From: HGM04593 sp964423665
Lineage (GTDB): Bacteria; Bacteroidota; Bacteroidia; Bacteroidales; Bacteroidaceae
DNA length: 63,972 bases
Direction: 5' to 3'
Assembly: GCA_964423665.1 (NCBI GenBank)
Contig: CAYRFX010000004.1
Location: 1-63,972 of the forward strand
Shown piece by piece: positions 16,610 through 25,700 of the stretch. The notes beneath the pieces were generated by a model. It saw only the letters and a program-made list of their open reading frames with translations. It did no database searches and had not been told where the DNA came from. A program made the position numbers and the translations under genes. The first letter of the stretch is position 1; the number at the start of each line of letters is the position of its first letter.

Positions 16610-16674
16610 AACTATGTTTTTTAGTTGAGTGCAAAGAACTAAAAATTTTAGTTGGCAAACTAATTTTTATAGTT
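16610..16674 (-). promoter_or_regulatory. three AACTA-N7-TAGTT operators upstream of the BlaI-type gene
   Basis: Three 17-bp dyads of identical form lie at 16610-16626, 16637-16653 and 16658-16674. The outer five bases of each arm are the same in all three, and the middle copy is a perfect palindrome. The centres are 27 and 21 bp apart. The form (two half-sites in a 17-bp dyad) suits a BlaI dimer. Confidence 0.7.
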
Positions 16675-16726
16675 AATAAATGTTAATAAGTGAAAATAAA
16701 ACAGTTTGCAGTTGGTTGGTTAAAAC

Positions 16727-16899
16727 AAGAACAGCATCGTTGTGAAACGATGCTGTTCTTTGTCGGACGCTTCCGACTTTAACTATTTAACTTAATATTA
16801 ACTTACCTTGCGATAAGTTAGCGTGTATGCAGCAGCAAGCTGCATCTTTTGTTGCGCAAGGCAGTAATCAGCTGCCTTGCGCAGTTACTCGATAAGTAA
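16727..16899. repeat. array of six unrelated perfect palindromes
   Basis: Six inverted repeats in 173 bp: 16727-16760 (14-bp arms), 16762-16777 (6), 16799-16820 (7), 16827-16845 (7), 16853-16883 (12) and 16885-16899 (5). Each has its own sequence. The array starts just after the stop of the 58-codon peptide gene on the minus strand, and the last hairpin for that strand (14 bp, then GTTTTAA) could terminate the transcript. It resembles the array after rarA in layout but not in sequence. Confidence 0.55.
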
Positions 16900-16907
16900 T
16901 TGGAAAT

Positions 16908-17084
16908 TTATTTTTTCCATAAATTCCCCCATTCACCGCGGTTGGTGTTACCAAGCTGGTTGCCGGGTGTAGATGTGTCAATAGTAGTGTTGCCTGTTGT
17001 ATCAATATTTATTGATGCTGCAATCATATTTTCTGTTGCAACGTTAACCTCTGCTGTGAGAGGTGATACATAATTCTTCTTCAT
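16908..17084 (-). CDS. 58-residue peptide of the MKKxYxxP type
   Basis: A short gene starting 79 bp after the stop of the large secreted protein, on the same strand. It begins MKKNYVSPLTAEVNVATENM, then IAAS, and ends in an Asn/Thr/Gly-rich tail with GEWGNLWKK. Small proteins with a conserved MKKxYxxP start, an acidic-hydrophobic middle ending near (I/L)AAS and a variable polar tail are common in Bacteroidales and have no known function. No signal peptide or membrane helix is present. The head-plus-variable-tail form recalls a leader with a core, but no modifying enzyme is nearby. Confidence 0.7.
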   Translation of the reverse strand: MKKNYVSPLTAEVNVATENMIAASINIDTTGNTTIDTSTPGNQLGNTNRGEWGNLWKK

Positions 17085-17163
17085 ATCTTTTATAGTTTTA
17101 AAATATCGGTTTAGTAATCTTGTAATGTTCCCCTGTGAGTGGGGAACATTACAAGTGTGTTAT

Positions 17164-20100
17164 TTATTTTACAAATGTTTTCTTTCCGTTGATGATGTAG
17201 ATACCGGGAGTGGTGATAGCCTTAATCTGGCGACCTGTGATGTCGTAGATAGCCTCTGTTGCGTTCTCCTCTACTGCATTCTCGATGTTCTCGATGCCTG
17301 TTGTGCCACCCCAGTCGAAACCGAAGCTGTAACCGATAGTCTGTGCTGCGCCCTCCATCAACATATAAGCTTTGTGACCGGCATTGTAGAATGTTTCGGT
17401 TGCATCACCGTTTATGGGGTTGTAAAGACCAATATTGCTGTCAGCGTCGCGGCCGAGAATGTAGTAAGAATTGCCATCCTCTTTTGTAATGAGTTTAGTC
17501 ATTTCGCTACCTGTGAGTTTGTTGCCTTCAATGCTTGCATCGGTGTTTGTGATAGTGAGTTCATAGTCACCTGCGTTGCCTTTGAGAATAGCACCCTCAT
17601 TTGCGGGAATTGTTCCACTAAAATCAACCATCTGGATGTATTTGCCATCTGTAATATCACCTGTGGTGTAGTAAGCCTCAATGTCGGTGTATTTTACAGC
17701 AACGGGTGCATAGAATGTAGCGTAGCCGGCCTCGGTGATTGTCACGGGGAGGGTAGTTACCTCTTCGAGGTTAAAGTCGTAACCATAACCGCTGCTAGTG
17801 CTACCGGCAGCGTCGGTGTATCCATTTTTGTTGGTGTACAATTTACGGTTGCCATCGTTGAAAAGAATGTTGTATGCTCCTGTCAGGCCATCCGATGCAG
17901 CTTGGAACGCAATTTTGGTACCGGCAGTTTGAACGCCGTTGTAGCCGAGGAAGCTGCTGTTGTTTACAAGGTAGTTGCCCGAAGCGTATGAAACGAGCTG
18001 TGTGCCATCGAAGTAGAAGATGGTGCTTGCATCTGCTTCTGCAACAAAGGCTGCGCGTGTTGTGCTGCTTGTTGAGTTAACAGAGCTCAAATAAGTATTT
18101 GTTGCCTCCCACTCGTCTACCGATTTAATGCGCAAGTATGTGCCGGCAACGGGCATATTTAGGGTAATTGCTCCGGAAATAGCTGTAATGTCGTTTGTTG
18201 CAGCCTCAATTTCAGAAACCTCCATTGCAAATATCTCTTCGTATGATTTGTTCAATATTGTTTCGGCTGCTACAAAAGCATCGGCAATGTTTATGCTGCC
18301 TGTGTAGCTGTACTCGCCAAGGGCATTGCTGAATGTTGCAGTCTTGTAGCTTATGTTTGCATTGTATGCAGTTTGCAAAGCTTCGGCGGCGTTGAGTTGA
18401 GCTGTATATTGTTTAATAGTATAAGCATCGCTGATATATTCAAAGCTCCAAGCAGATGCAAGGCAATCTGTTGTTGTTGCGGGGCACCAGTTAACGAGCG
18501 CGCCGCCATTTTGTGCGTGGTGAGCTGCATTTGTGTTGGTTGCTCCGGCGTTGTACTGCATATTGTAGACATTGTCCCAACCGGTAATTTTTACAATCTG
18601 GGCGGGGATGTTACGAATAACAGTTTCGGTAGCCATATCTTTGATTGCATAGAAAGTGCCTTCAGCGTCGAATTCGTCAACTGCAATGTCGGCAATGTCG
18701 GTAGTGGTTGCGCCGGGAACTGCCCACATATATTTGGTGCTGAACTTGCTGAGATCGCCCCATCTCCAATTTGTGCCGCCGTTATAGTAAATAGCTTTGC
18801 CTTCGGAGTAACCGCCGGTGAATTCACTGGTAATAACGAATACGGGAGCGTTTTGCGATGCGATGAAATCGTTGAGAGCCTCTTCTATTTCGGCAGCTGT
18901 TGTTGCATTGGCAATGGCTGTTTGCAATGCTGTGTATGCCTCGTATGTGAACTCACCTACTGCGGGAGTTGCGCCCTCTGCTGCTACACTTTTTTCGTAT
19001 TCGGTTGTTGCATCTAATGCCTGTTGTTTGTAATACTCAAATGCAATACTTTCATAGTCGGTTGCAACAGCGGTCATTTTGCTCTCGATGTCAGCATCGC
19101 TAATGCTTGCATTTTTAAGGCTGTAAATGTTTTCGAGGTAACCGTTTGTTGTTTCGTTACTTGCGTCAAATACATAGAATTCGGCATAAGTAAAGAATAT
19201 AGTACCGGTATTTGTGCTGTTTACAAGAAATTTGATGTAACGATACTCTGCGTTAAGGTCAATTTTTGCAGACAGATAATCATCCGATGCTACCAACCCT
19301 TCGTTGATGGTTGTTATTTCGGTATATTCACTATCATCGTTGCTACCATAGATTGTGATGTTGTTAGGGCGGTTGTTTGCGTTACGCTTCTTTGTGTAGA
19401 AACGGAAATATTGCAAAGTGTTATTTTCGCCTAAATCAACACGCAGATAGTGAGGGTCTGTTCCGGCGTCGTTGTATGACGAGTGGAAATAAGAGTCGGC
19501 ATTTTCATCTATCAAAGCTCCGTATGAACCTTCGGTAGATTCTAACTTGTTAGAATAGAATTGAGTTTCGCTTGTAATAGCACCATTGGTTTTTTGCAGA
19601 ATGTTAATAGAATTGCTTGCTGTTGTGAGAGCTTCGTTGTATGGAGCAAGATCAAAGTCTATTATCTCCAAAGGAAGGAACTGATAGTCGTTGTTACCAC
19701 CTGTACTTGTGGGAATAGTAGTACCCCATCCGGCAAGAGTTCCACCGGCAGCGTTACCATCGAGCACGCGACCGTCAGATACCATAACACCATAGAAGTG
19801 CCCGGCATTATCGCCAATCTGTGCAATAGTGTAAGCCACAGGCTCTGTGCTTACAGTAGAGCTACCGTTATTAATTGTAAAATACAAGCCGTTACCCGAT
19901 TTAATGTAATACTGATTGTCAGTGCCGGTTGTTACGAACTGGAACATATAACCGGCTTTTTCATCGGTAGAAACGGGTGCTGTAAAGTTGCCTGTAGCAC
20001 GCATTAAAATCGAATTAGTTTCTTCGCTTACATAGCAGCCGCGAGCTTGGTTGTAAAGAAGATACCAAGTGCCGGTTTCGATTGTTGTAGCGGCAGTGCC

Positions 20101-20202
20101 TACACTCTCGACCGTTTTACCTGTGATTGAGGAGTCAACCGCAGCATTTGCATAACCAACGATTGCGAGTAATGCAAAAATTAAAGAATGTAATTTTTTC
20201 AT
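17164..20202 (-). CDS. large secreted protein with F5/8 type C-like domain, T9SS cargo
   Basis: A 1012-residue protein. Signal peptide about 1-20 (ends GYANA). Residues about 40-180 look like a beta-trefoil/ricin-like fold (TGTWYLLYNQARGCYVSEET). Residues about 205-345 match an F5/8 type C (discoidin-like) carbohydrate-binding domain (HYLRVDLGENNTLQYFRFY, RYIKFLVNS). A helical FIVAR-like stretch (ALQTAIANATTAAEIEEALN) follows near 420-450, then beta-rich parts without a recognised catalytic site. The tail (YDITGRQIKAITTPGIYIING) is a T9SS type A sorting domain. It is probably a surface glycan-binding protein; an enzyme role is not shown. A peptide gene follows in the same transcript. Confidence 0.8.
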   Translation of the reverse strand: MKKLHSLIFALLAIVGYANAAVDSSITGKTVESVGTAATTIETGTWYLLYNQARGCYVSEETNSILMRATGNFTAPVSTDEKAGYMFQFVTTGTDNQYYIKSGNGLYFTINNGSSTVSTEPVAYTIAQIGDNAGHFYGVMVSDGRVLDGNAAGGTLAGWGTTIPTSTGGNNDYQFLPLEIIDFDLAPYNEALTTASNSINILQKTNGAITSETQFYSNKLESTEGSYGALIDENADSYFHSSYNDAGTDPHYLRVDLGENNTLQYFRFYTKKRNANNRPNNITIYGSNDDSEYTEITTINEGLVASDDYLSAKIDLNAEYRYIKFLVNSTNTGTIFFTYAEFYVFDASNETTNGYLENIYSLKNASISDADIESKMTAVATDYESIAFEYYKQQALDATTEYEKSVAAEGATPAVGEFTYEAYTALQTAIANATTAAEIEEALNDFIASQNAPVFVITSEFTGGYSEGKAIYYNGGTNWRWGDLSKFSTKYMWAVPGATTTDIADIAVDEFDAEGTFYAIKDMATETVIRNIPAQIVKITGWDNVYNMQYNAGATNTNAAHHAQNGGALVNWCPATTTDCLASAWSFEYISDAYTIKQYTAQLNAAEALQTAYNANISYKTATFSNALGEYSYTGSINIADAFVAAETILNKSYEEIFAMEVSEIEAATNDITAISGAITLNMPVAGTYLRIKSVDEWEATNTYLSSVNSTSSTTRAAFVAEADASTIFYFDGTQLVSYASGNYLVNNSSFLGYNGVQTAGTKIAFQAASDGLTGAYNILFNDGNRKLYTNKNGYTDAAGSTSSGYGYDFNLEEVTTLPVTITEAGYATFYAPVAVKYTDIEAYYTTGDITDGKYIQMVDFSGTIPANEGAILKGNAGDYELTITNTDASIEGNKLTGSEMTKLITKEDGNSYYILGRDADSNIGLYNPINGDATETFYNAGHKAYMLMEGAAQTIGYSFGFDWGGTTGIENIENAVEENATEAIYDITGRQIKAITTPGIYIINGKKTFVK

Positions 20203-20538
20203 AAGGTTAAAATTATTTATTTATAAAAAGGTTTGTTTTCTTGCTTAATATTGCTTGTTGCGGCTGTTAAGGTTGTTACAATGTAAAGGTTTTTTCAAAT
20301 AGGTGTATGTTCTTATGTATTAACTATTTAACCTTTGTAGAGCCGGCTGTGCGCAATGTCGATGCGCAAATGTACAAAGAATGGGTTAAAAATTACCCCC
20401 CACTGTTAAATATTGTTAACGGTGGAAAATTTTATAAAATTTGGTCATTTATTGCGGTGATTTATGGATAACAAAGAGCGATGTTATCCAGTGTGCTCCG
20501 GCTATAATATATAATAAGGTGTTGCCGAGCTGTCAGAA
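20203..20538. other. 336-bp upstream region of the large secreted protein
   Basis: On the minus strand TACATTTG (20367-20374) is an exact TAnnTTTG box and would give a leader of about 155 nt. The right part holds a weak dyad (GATAACAAAGAGCGATGTTATC) after the TauE gene. No coding sequence is seen. Confidence 0.4.
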
Positions 20539-21264
20539 TTAGAGTATGGCGATAATACCGCTTATAATCATAAGTATGCAAACGGCTTTTTTGAGTGTGT
20601 GGCGGCTTATTCTATTAAAGCACCACGCGCCTATGAAAGAGCCTATTATGATGCCGCCGCAGCCTATTGCCCAAAAAGAGAGTGTATCTTCTGTGAAAAA
20701 ACCGGCTTTCACGCGGAATGTGGTGTAGAATATATTGAACACCACAGAGAGTGCCTGCAGGGTTGCCATATATTGCATTTTATCCTTTATCGCTCCAATG
20801 CAATAGAGCACCACGGGTGGCCCGGGCATTGCGAACATTCCTCCCATGATGCCGCTGAGGGTGCCTATGACTGCACGGGCTGCCTTTGATTGCAGCAACA
20901 GTGAGATTTTATTTTCCCAGAAGAGGAAGTAGATGGCTATAGCCACAAGTACCACTCCCAGGCTGCGTTTCATGCCGGCATTGCCCACAGATGATATAAA
21001 TTCTATTGCAAAGTATGAGGCTATGAGGTTGAAGAGAATTATTATAGCAACGCTGCGCCAGCATATCTGTTTGTAGTGGCGCATGGTTATGAAAAGTGCG
21101 GTTGTCCCCGCAAGCAGGCCCGAAAGGGTGGTGGCTTCGCCATACGATGGCAGTATGAAGGGGAAAAACATCATCACAAATATTCCGAACCCAAAGCCGC
21201 TTGCTCTTTGAATGAAGCTGGCGGCTATGGTTAGAAGGAATATTAGTGTGCAGGTGATGAGCAT
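20539..21264 (-). CDS. TauE/SafE family permease
   Basis: A 241-residue membrane protein with about eight hydrophobic segments. It carries the family pattern in both halves: the N-terminal GFGFGIFVMMFFPFILP and the C-terminal GIMGGMFAMPGPPVVLYCIG. TauE/SafE proteins are thought to export sulfite, sulfoacetate or related sulfur compounds; the substrate cannot be told here. The gene stands alone. On the minus strand TAATTTCG at 21281-21288 may be its -7 box. Confidence 0.85.
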   Translation of the reverse strand: MLITCTLIFLLTIAASFIQRASGFGFGIFVMMFFPFILPSYGEATTLSGLLAGTTALFITMRHYKQICWRSVAIIILFNLIASYFAIEFISSVGNAGMKRSLGVVLVAIAIYFLFWENKISLLLQSKAARAVIGTLSGIMGGMFAMPGPPVVLYCIGAIKDKMQYMATLQALSVVFNIFYTTFRVKAGFFTEDTLSFWAIGCGGIIIGSFIGAWCFNRISRHTLKKAVCILMIISGIIAIL

Positions 21265-21734
21265 ATTTTATTTGTTTTTGCGAAATTACGCAGAAACGAG
21301 TAAACAACGAAACCGATGCAAAACTCTATATGAATTTATTCTCTCTGCTTCTCGGTATCGCTAACCGCTATTCTCTCAATTATTGGTAGAACTTTTATGC
21401 ACTTTTTCACAAAAAGTGCGCAAAAACAGGGGCAGTCGTAGGTTTCAGTCGGCACTTGCTTTGCTCACAAGTCGCAAGCGACATTCTTCGGTCGCTGCGT
21501 GCCTTGCCGGTCGCAGTTGGTCGCAACACTGCGGGACGGGGGCAACTCGCTTTCCACGCACAAACAGCATCGCGGCAATCCACCGCTCAAACAATCCCAC
21601 CGTCTTTTCCTTGTGTTGCTCGACTGCTCGCTGTGCTCCCTCACGCTGCCCTTTCGCCTTCGGCGACGAATATCCTCAGTAAAAAGAAAACGGTCAACGA
21701 AAGCGGAAGTTCGTTATATATGGTAATTCAAATC
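21265..21734. repeat. 470-bp GC-rich intergenic region, probable dispersed repeat
   Basis: The hairpin GCACTTTTT-CAC-AAAAAGTGC (21399-21419) is followed to about 21690 by a GC-rich stretch with many GTCGC/GCGAC elements, very unlike the rest of the genome in base use. Three overlapping open frames of 75-99 codons run through it, but their arginine/serine/cysteine-rich products look like translated non-coding DNA. It lies just after argF' on the minus strand. Confidence 0.45.
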
Positions 21735-22688
21735 CTATAAATTCTCAATTATTCTTTTGAGCACTACGGTTGCCGATATTTCGCGGTTGGCGGCCTCGGG
21801 GATAACAAGCGAGCGGGGGCTCTCTATCACCTCATCGGTAACAATCATGTTGCGACGCACGGGGAGGCAGTGCATAAAGTGTGCGTTGTTGGTAACTGCC
21901 ATCTGTCGCTCGCTCACGGTCCAATTGCGGTCGGTGCAGATAACCTTGCCGTAGTTGTCGCCTGTGTATGCCGCCCAGTTCTTTGCATATATAAAATCGG
22001 CACCCTCGAAGGCTTTCATCTGGTCATACTCCACACGGGCGTTGCCCACAAAGGCGGGGTCGAGCTCGTAGCCCTTGGGATGGGTGATTACAAAATCGTA
22101 GTCGGCGGCGTTTATCCACTCGGCAAACGAGTTGGGGACAGCTTGTGGCAAGGCTTTGGGGTGTGGTGCCCAGGTGAGAACCACCTTGGGGCGCTCCTTT
22201 GTCTTGTGTTCCTCAATGGTGATGAGGTCGGCAAAACTTTGCAGGGGGTGGCGTGTGGCTGCCTCCATTGAAAATACAGGGCGTCCCGAATATTTTATGA
22301 ACTGGTTAAGAATAACCTCGTTGTAGTCGTCCTCCTTGTTCTCGAAACGGGCAAAAGAGCGCACGCCTATCACATCGCAATAGCTGCCCATCACGGGGAT
22401 TGCCTCTAAGATGTGTTCGGGCTTGTCGCCGTCCATAATAACACCACGCTCGGTCTCCAATTTCCATGCTCCTTGGTTAATGTCGAGCACTATCACGTTC
22501 ATTCCAAGGTTGAGCGCAGCTTTTTGTGTGCTCAGGCGGGTGCGCAGGCTGGAGTTGAAGAATACCATCATCAGTGTTTTGTTCTTGCCAAGCTCGCAAT
22601 ATTTGTAGCGGTCAGCCTTTATCTCCAAAGCCTCTTTTACGGCACTTTTGAGGTCGCCTATATCGTTTACGGTAATAAAATTTCTCAT
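21735..22688 (-). CDS. argF': N-succinyl-L-ornithine carbamoyltransferase
   Basis: A 317-residue transcarbamylase of the Bacteroides type. The carbamoyl-phosphate motif is SLRTR (47-51), HPLQSFADL supplies the HPxQ site, and HCLPVRR closes the ornithine site. Residue 90 is Pro, in DGDKPEH. In Bacteroides fragilis Pro90 marks the N-succinylornithine enzyme, and Glu in this place marks the N-acetylornithine enzyme. The arginine pathway here therefore probably uses succinylated intermediates. It follows tamB by 28 bp; TATTTTCG at 22706-22713 on the minus strand could give it its own promoter. Confidence 0.9.
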   Translation of the reverse strand: MRNFITVNDIGDLKSAVKEALEIKADRYKYCELGKNKTLMMVFFNSSLRTRLSTQKAALNLGMNVIVLDINQGAWKLETERGVIMDGDKPEHILEAIPVMGSYCDVIGVRSFARFENKEDDYNEVILNQFIKYSGRPVFSMEAATRHPLQSFADLITIEEHKTKERPKVVLTWAPHPKALPQAVPNSFAEWINAADYDFVITHPKGYELDPAFVGNARVEYDQMKAFEGADFIYAKNWAAYTGDNYGKVICTDRNWTVSERQMAVTNNAHFMHCLPVRRNMIVTDEVIESPRSLVIPEAANREISATVVLKRIIENL

Positions 22689-22716
22689 TGTTGTTTTATT
22701 TTTTGCGAAAATAATA

Positions 22717-25700
22717 TTATTTCTCTGTTTTTTCGGTCTTTTTTTTCTTTTTGTTTTTGCGCAGCCACCACAGCCACTCGTTAAAGTCGTGACGCAGAAT
22801 TATTCCGGCTCCTTGTGTGGTGAGTGTGGATTCCGAGAAATATCGGTCGTTGGTCTTGTTATATGCTTTCAGGCTCACGTTTCCGTTCTTGTCGAGCAGC
22901 CACTGTACCTCAAAGTCTCCCACAAAGTTGGTGTTTGCCATCGGGTTCTCGCGGTAGCCGAAATTTCCGTTAATGAGCAAGCGGTTATCGAGCAGGCGTC
23001 CTTCGAGAATGCTCTCTACCTCCATGCTGTTCCACCCTCGCTCGCTACTGCTGAAGTTTCCCGAAATATTCCAGTTCCTGTTGTCTATTATCTGCGAGAG
23101 CATATTGTTGAGTTGCCCCGAGATTGTGTTTGAGATGAGCGACTCCATTGCCGAGGAACTTTCTGTGCCTCCGTTGCTTCTGTTGTAGTCGTAAGTGTAG
23201 AATTTTCCTATTCCCATGAGGTATATGAACTGCATGTTCTTCTGCTCGGGGGTGTTTACGGCACTTGCGAGCAGTTCGCGTTGCTCCTCGTTGGCGTCGG
23301 GCAGCTCAATGTCAAAACTGAGCTGTGGAGATTCCAGTTTGCCGGTGATATCCATCAAGCAGTTTACTTTTACGCTTTTGTGGCGTTTGCCATCGGGGTC
23401 AAGGTCGCTGAGTGAGGCGCTCGACACAAGGTATTTGGTTTTCAGGTTAAGCTCGGCATCAAACGGGTCGCCTGCAAAATTCAGTGTGCTGCCCTTCATT
23501 ATATCGAACTCCTTGGGAAAAATGTCCTGCATGGTAAACTTGTATGTTCCGCGTTCAAGGTTGAGGTTTCCTTTCATGCTGAACCCGTCTTTTTCGTCAT
23601 AAACAGCAGTGATTGGTCCCTCGCCATAGAAATCGATATAGTCGCCGGTCTTCACGTTTGTGAATACTTTCAGTTGCATGTCGGGTGTGATGTCGAGGAT
23701 AAACTCAAGGTTCAGGCGGCTCAAAAGACTGTTCCTGTGTATTATCTCCTTTTTCTCTTTTCCAGTAATGTGCAGGTGGCGTTTGCTGTTGTCTGTGAAG
23801 GTTATGAAACTATTGTTAGTTACGCTTCCCATGCTGCCGGCGTCATAGACGAATGAGGAGCCCTCGTCGCTTCGCACATTGGCGTGCAGGAATATGCCGC
23901 GTTCATCAGCGGTGAGGTTCGCTGTGCCGGTTACAAATGCCGTGCCGTAGAACGGGAACTCCCCGAACCCCTCAGTGTGATAGGCGAGCATGTTGTCGGC
24001 ATCGATGTTTAGTGAACAGGTAAAATCGCTCAGGCTGTTGTGGCTCACATACCCGCCGAGTGCTCCGCGGTTGCCGCGTGTGTCGGTAATGGGGAAGTCC
24101 TTGAATGTTATTCTGTTGTGTGTGAGGCTCACAACACCGTTGCGCATGTTGTATCTTGTGTTTGTTACGTTGAGTTTAAGCGATCCGTTGGCGCGTACCT
24201 CTCCCACAAGGTTCGGTCCGCTCAGAGGACCTACAACCGAGACTCTTCCGGTGGCATTGCCTTTAATCTCCGACAAGATGCCCTCTAACATACTGTTCAG
24301 GAATTCCACTCTGGTTCTGTCGGCGTCTATCTTCAGGTTGATGGTGTCGTTGGCAGGCGAGATAAAGCCATCTACAATGGTGCAGGCATTGTCCTTATCG
24401 TAAATATTACCATGAAGGTAAACGGCTTTTTCCTCTTCGTTCCACATACCGTTGAGGTCGAGGTCGCCCATATATCCCTCTTCAAAGGAGAACTCTTTTA
24501 CGTTCAGTTTGCTGCTGAACTGCGGGCTTTGCAGCATGCGCGAGAGGGTGATTTCTCCTGTTGCTCTTCCGCCGAAATCTACCGAATGGAAATTTACAAG
24601 ATTCTGTATCTCTTCAACCTTTATATCTTTGAGGTTTATTGAGACCATGTCTTCCTCGTTCTTGCCGGCATTGCCATGTATTTTTATCAACTGGTTGTTG
24701 CTTTGCAGGTAGAAATTGTCTATCGAGTATATATCGCCGTTGCTTGATATGCGACACGGGTGCAATTTCCACGGGGTGCCGTTGTGTATTATATCGCTGG
24801 GCTTTATATTGGCATCGAAAGTGATTTTTTGATTGCCGTTCTTTGCAACTTTGACGTCTATTTCAAAAGTCCCCTTGTCTGCCGGCTGCGTGTGTCTTTC
24901 CCAGTTTATGTTCCCGTTTATCCGGTTGGCTTGTGCCACGCAGGCTATTTTTGCAGCCATGTCGTTCTCGGGGGTGTCGTATAAAGTTTTTTTGCCTGCG
25001 ACCTGCGGGCATGCGATATTTGCATCAAATGTTATTCTATCGTTTGTTGCTATTGCTGTAGCGTTTATTTTGCGATATTTGCGCCCGTCGATATCGCAAT
25101 TATTCAACAAGGCGTTAAGAAAGAAGAGTCGCCTGTTATCGTCGCAGCTTCCTATGATGCTTGAATTTTCGTTTATGGTTACAGGCAATCCGAGCAGGTC
25201 GCTCAGGTTGTTTGTGTCTTTAATATCTATCTTAAAGCTGTATTCGTTGTTGGAGTTCTTTACCTCCTTGCCGTTTGTAAATGCTGGTATGTGATGTTGC
25301 AGTATGTTGCTGAATGTGTTTGCAATACCTTTATAGCTGAAATGCCCTGCAACATTCATGTCTATGAAGTCTGATGAAAGGAGCAGGAGGCGTGTGTCGG
25401 CGAGGTTATTGTCGGTTATGTGAAAGGTGCGCACAGATTTTTTCTCCTCGGGAGTGGTGAGGGCGATGTTATATACACGCGCATCGAGTTGCGATTTTCC
25501 ATTGTGATGTATCTCATAATCGCCCTCCATGATTGCCGACAGGCTGCCTTCTCCTTTTTCGCTGAGGTGAATCTCGCGTGGTTTCAATGAGTCGATTCTC
25601 GCCTTTGCTCTGTATTCGCGATGGCTCTCTTTGTCTGTTGTGAATATATTTATCTCTCCACACGCATTATTGTCGGTGAATGTGGCGTTTGCCGTAAAAT

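Larger units (their letters stand above)
16592..16907. other. 316-bp gene-free region: operators and a second palindrome array
   Basis: The left part holds the three BlaI-type operators. The right part, 16727-16899, holds six consecutive hairpins described separately. I see no coding sequence. Confidence 0.6.

Noticed and set aside
21383..21726. Three overlapping frames of 75-99 codons
   Set aside because: Composition (Arg, Ser, Cys rich) and overlap in all three frames indicate translated non-coding repeat DNA.
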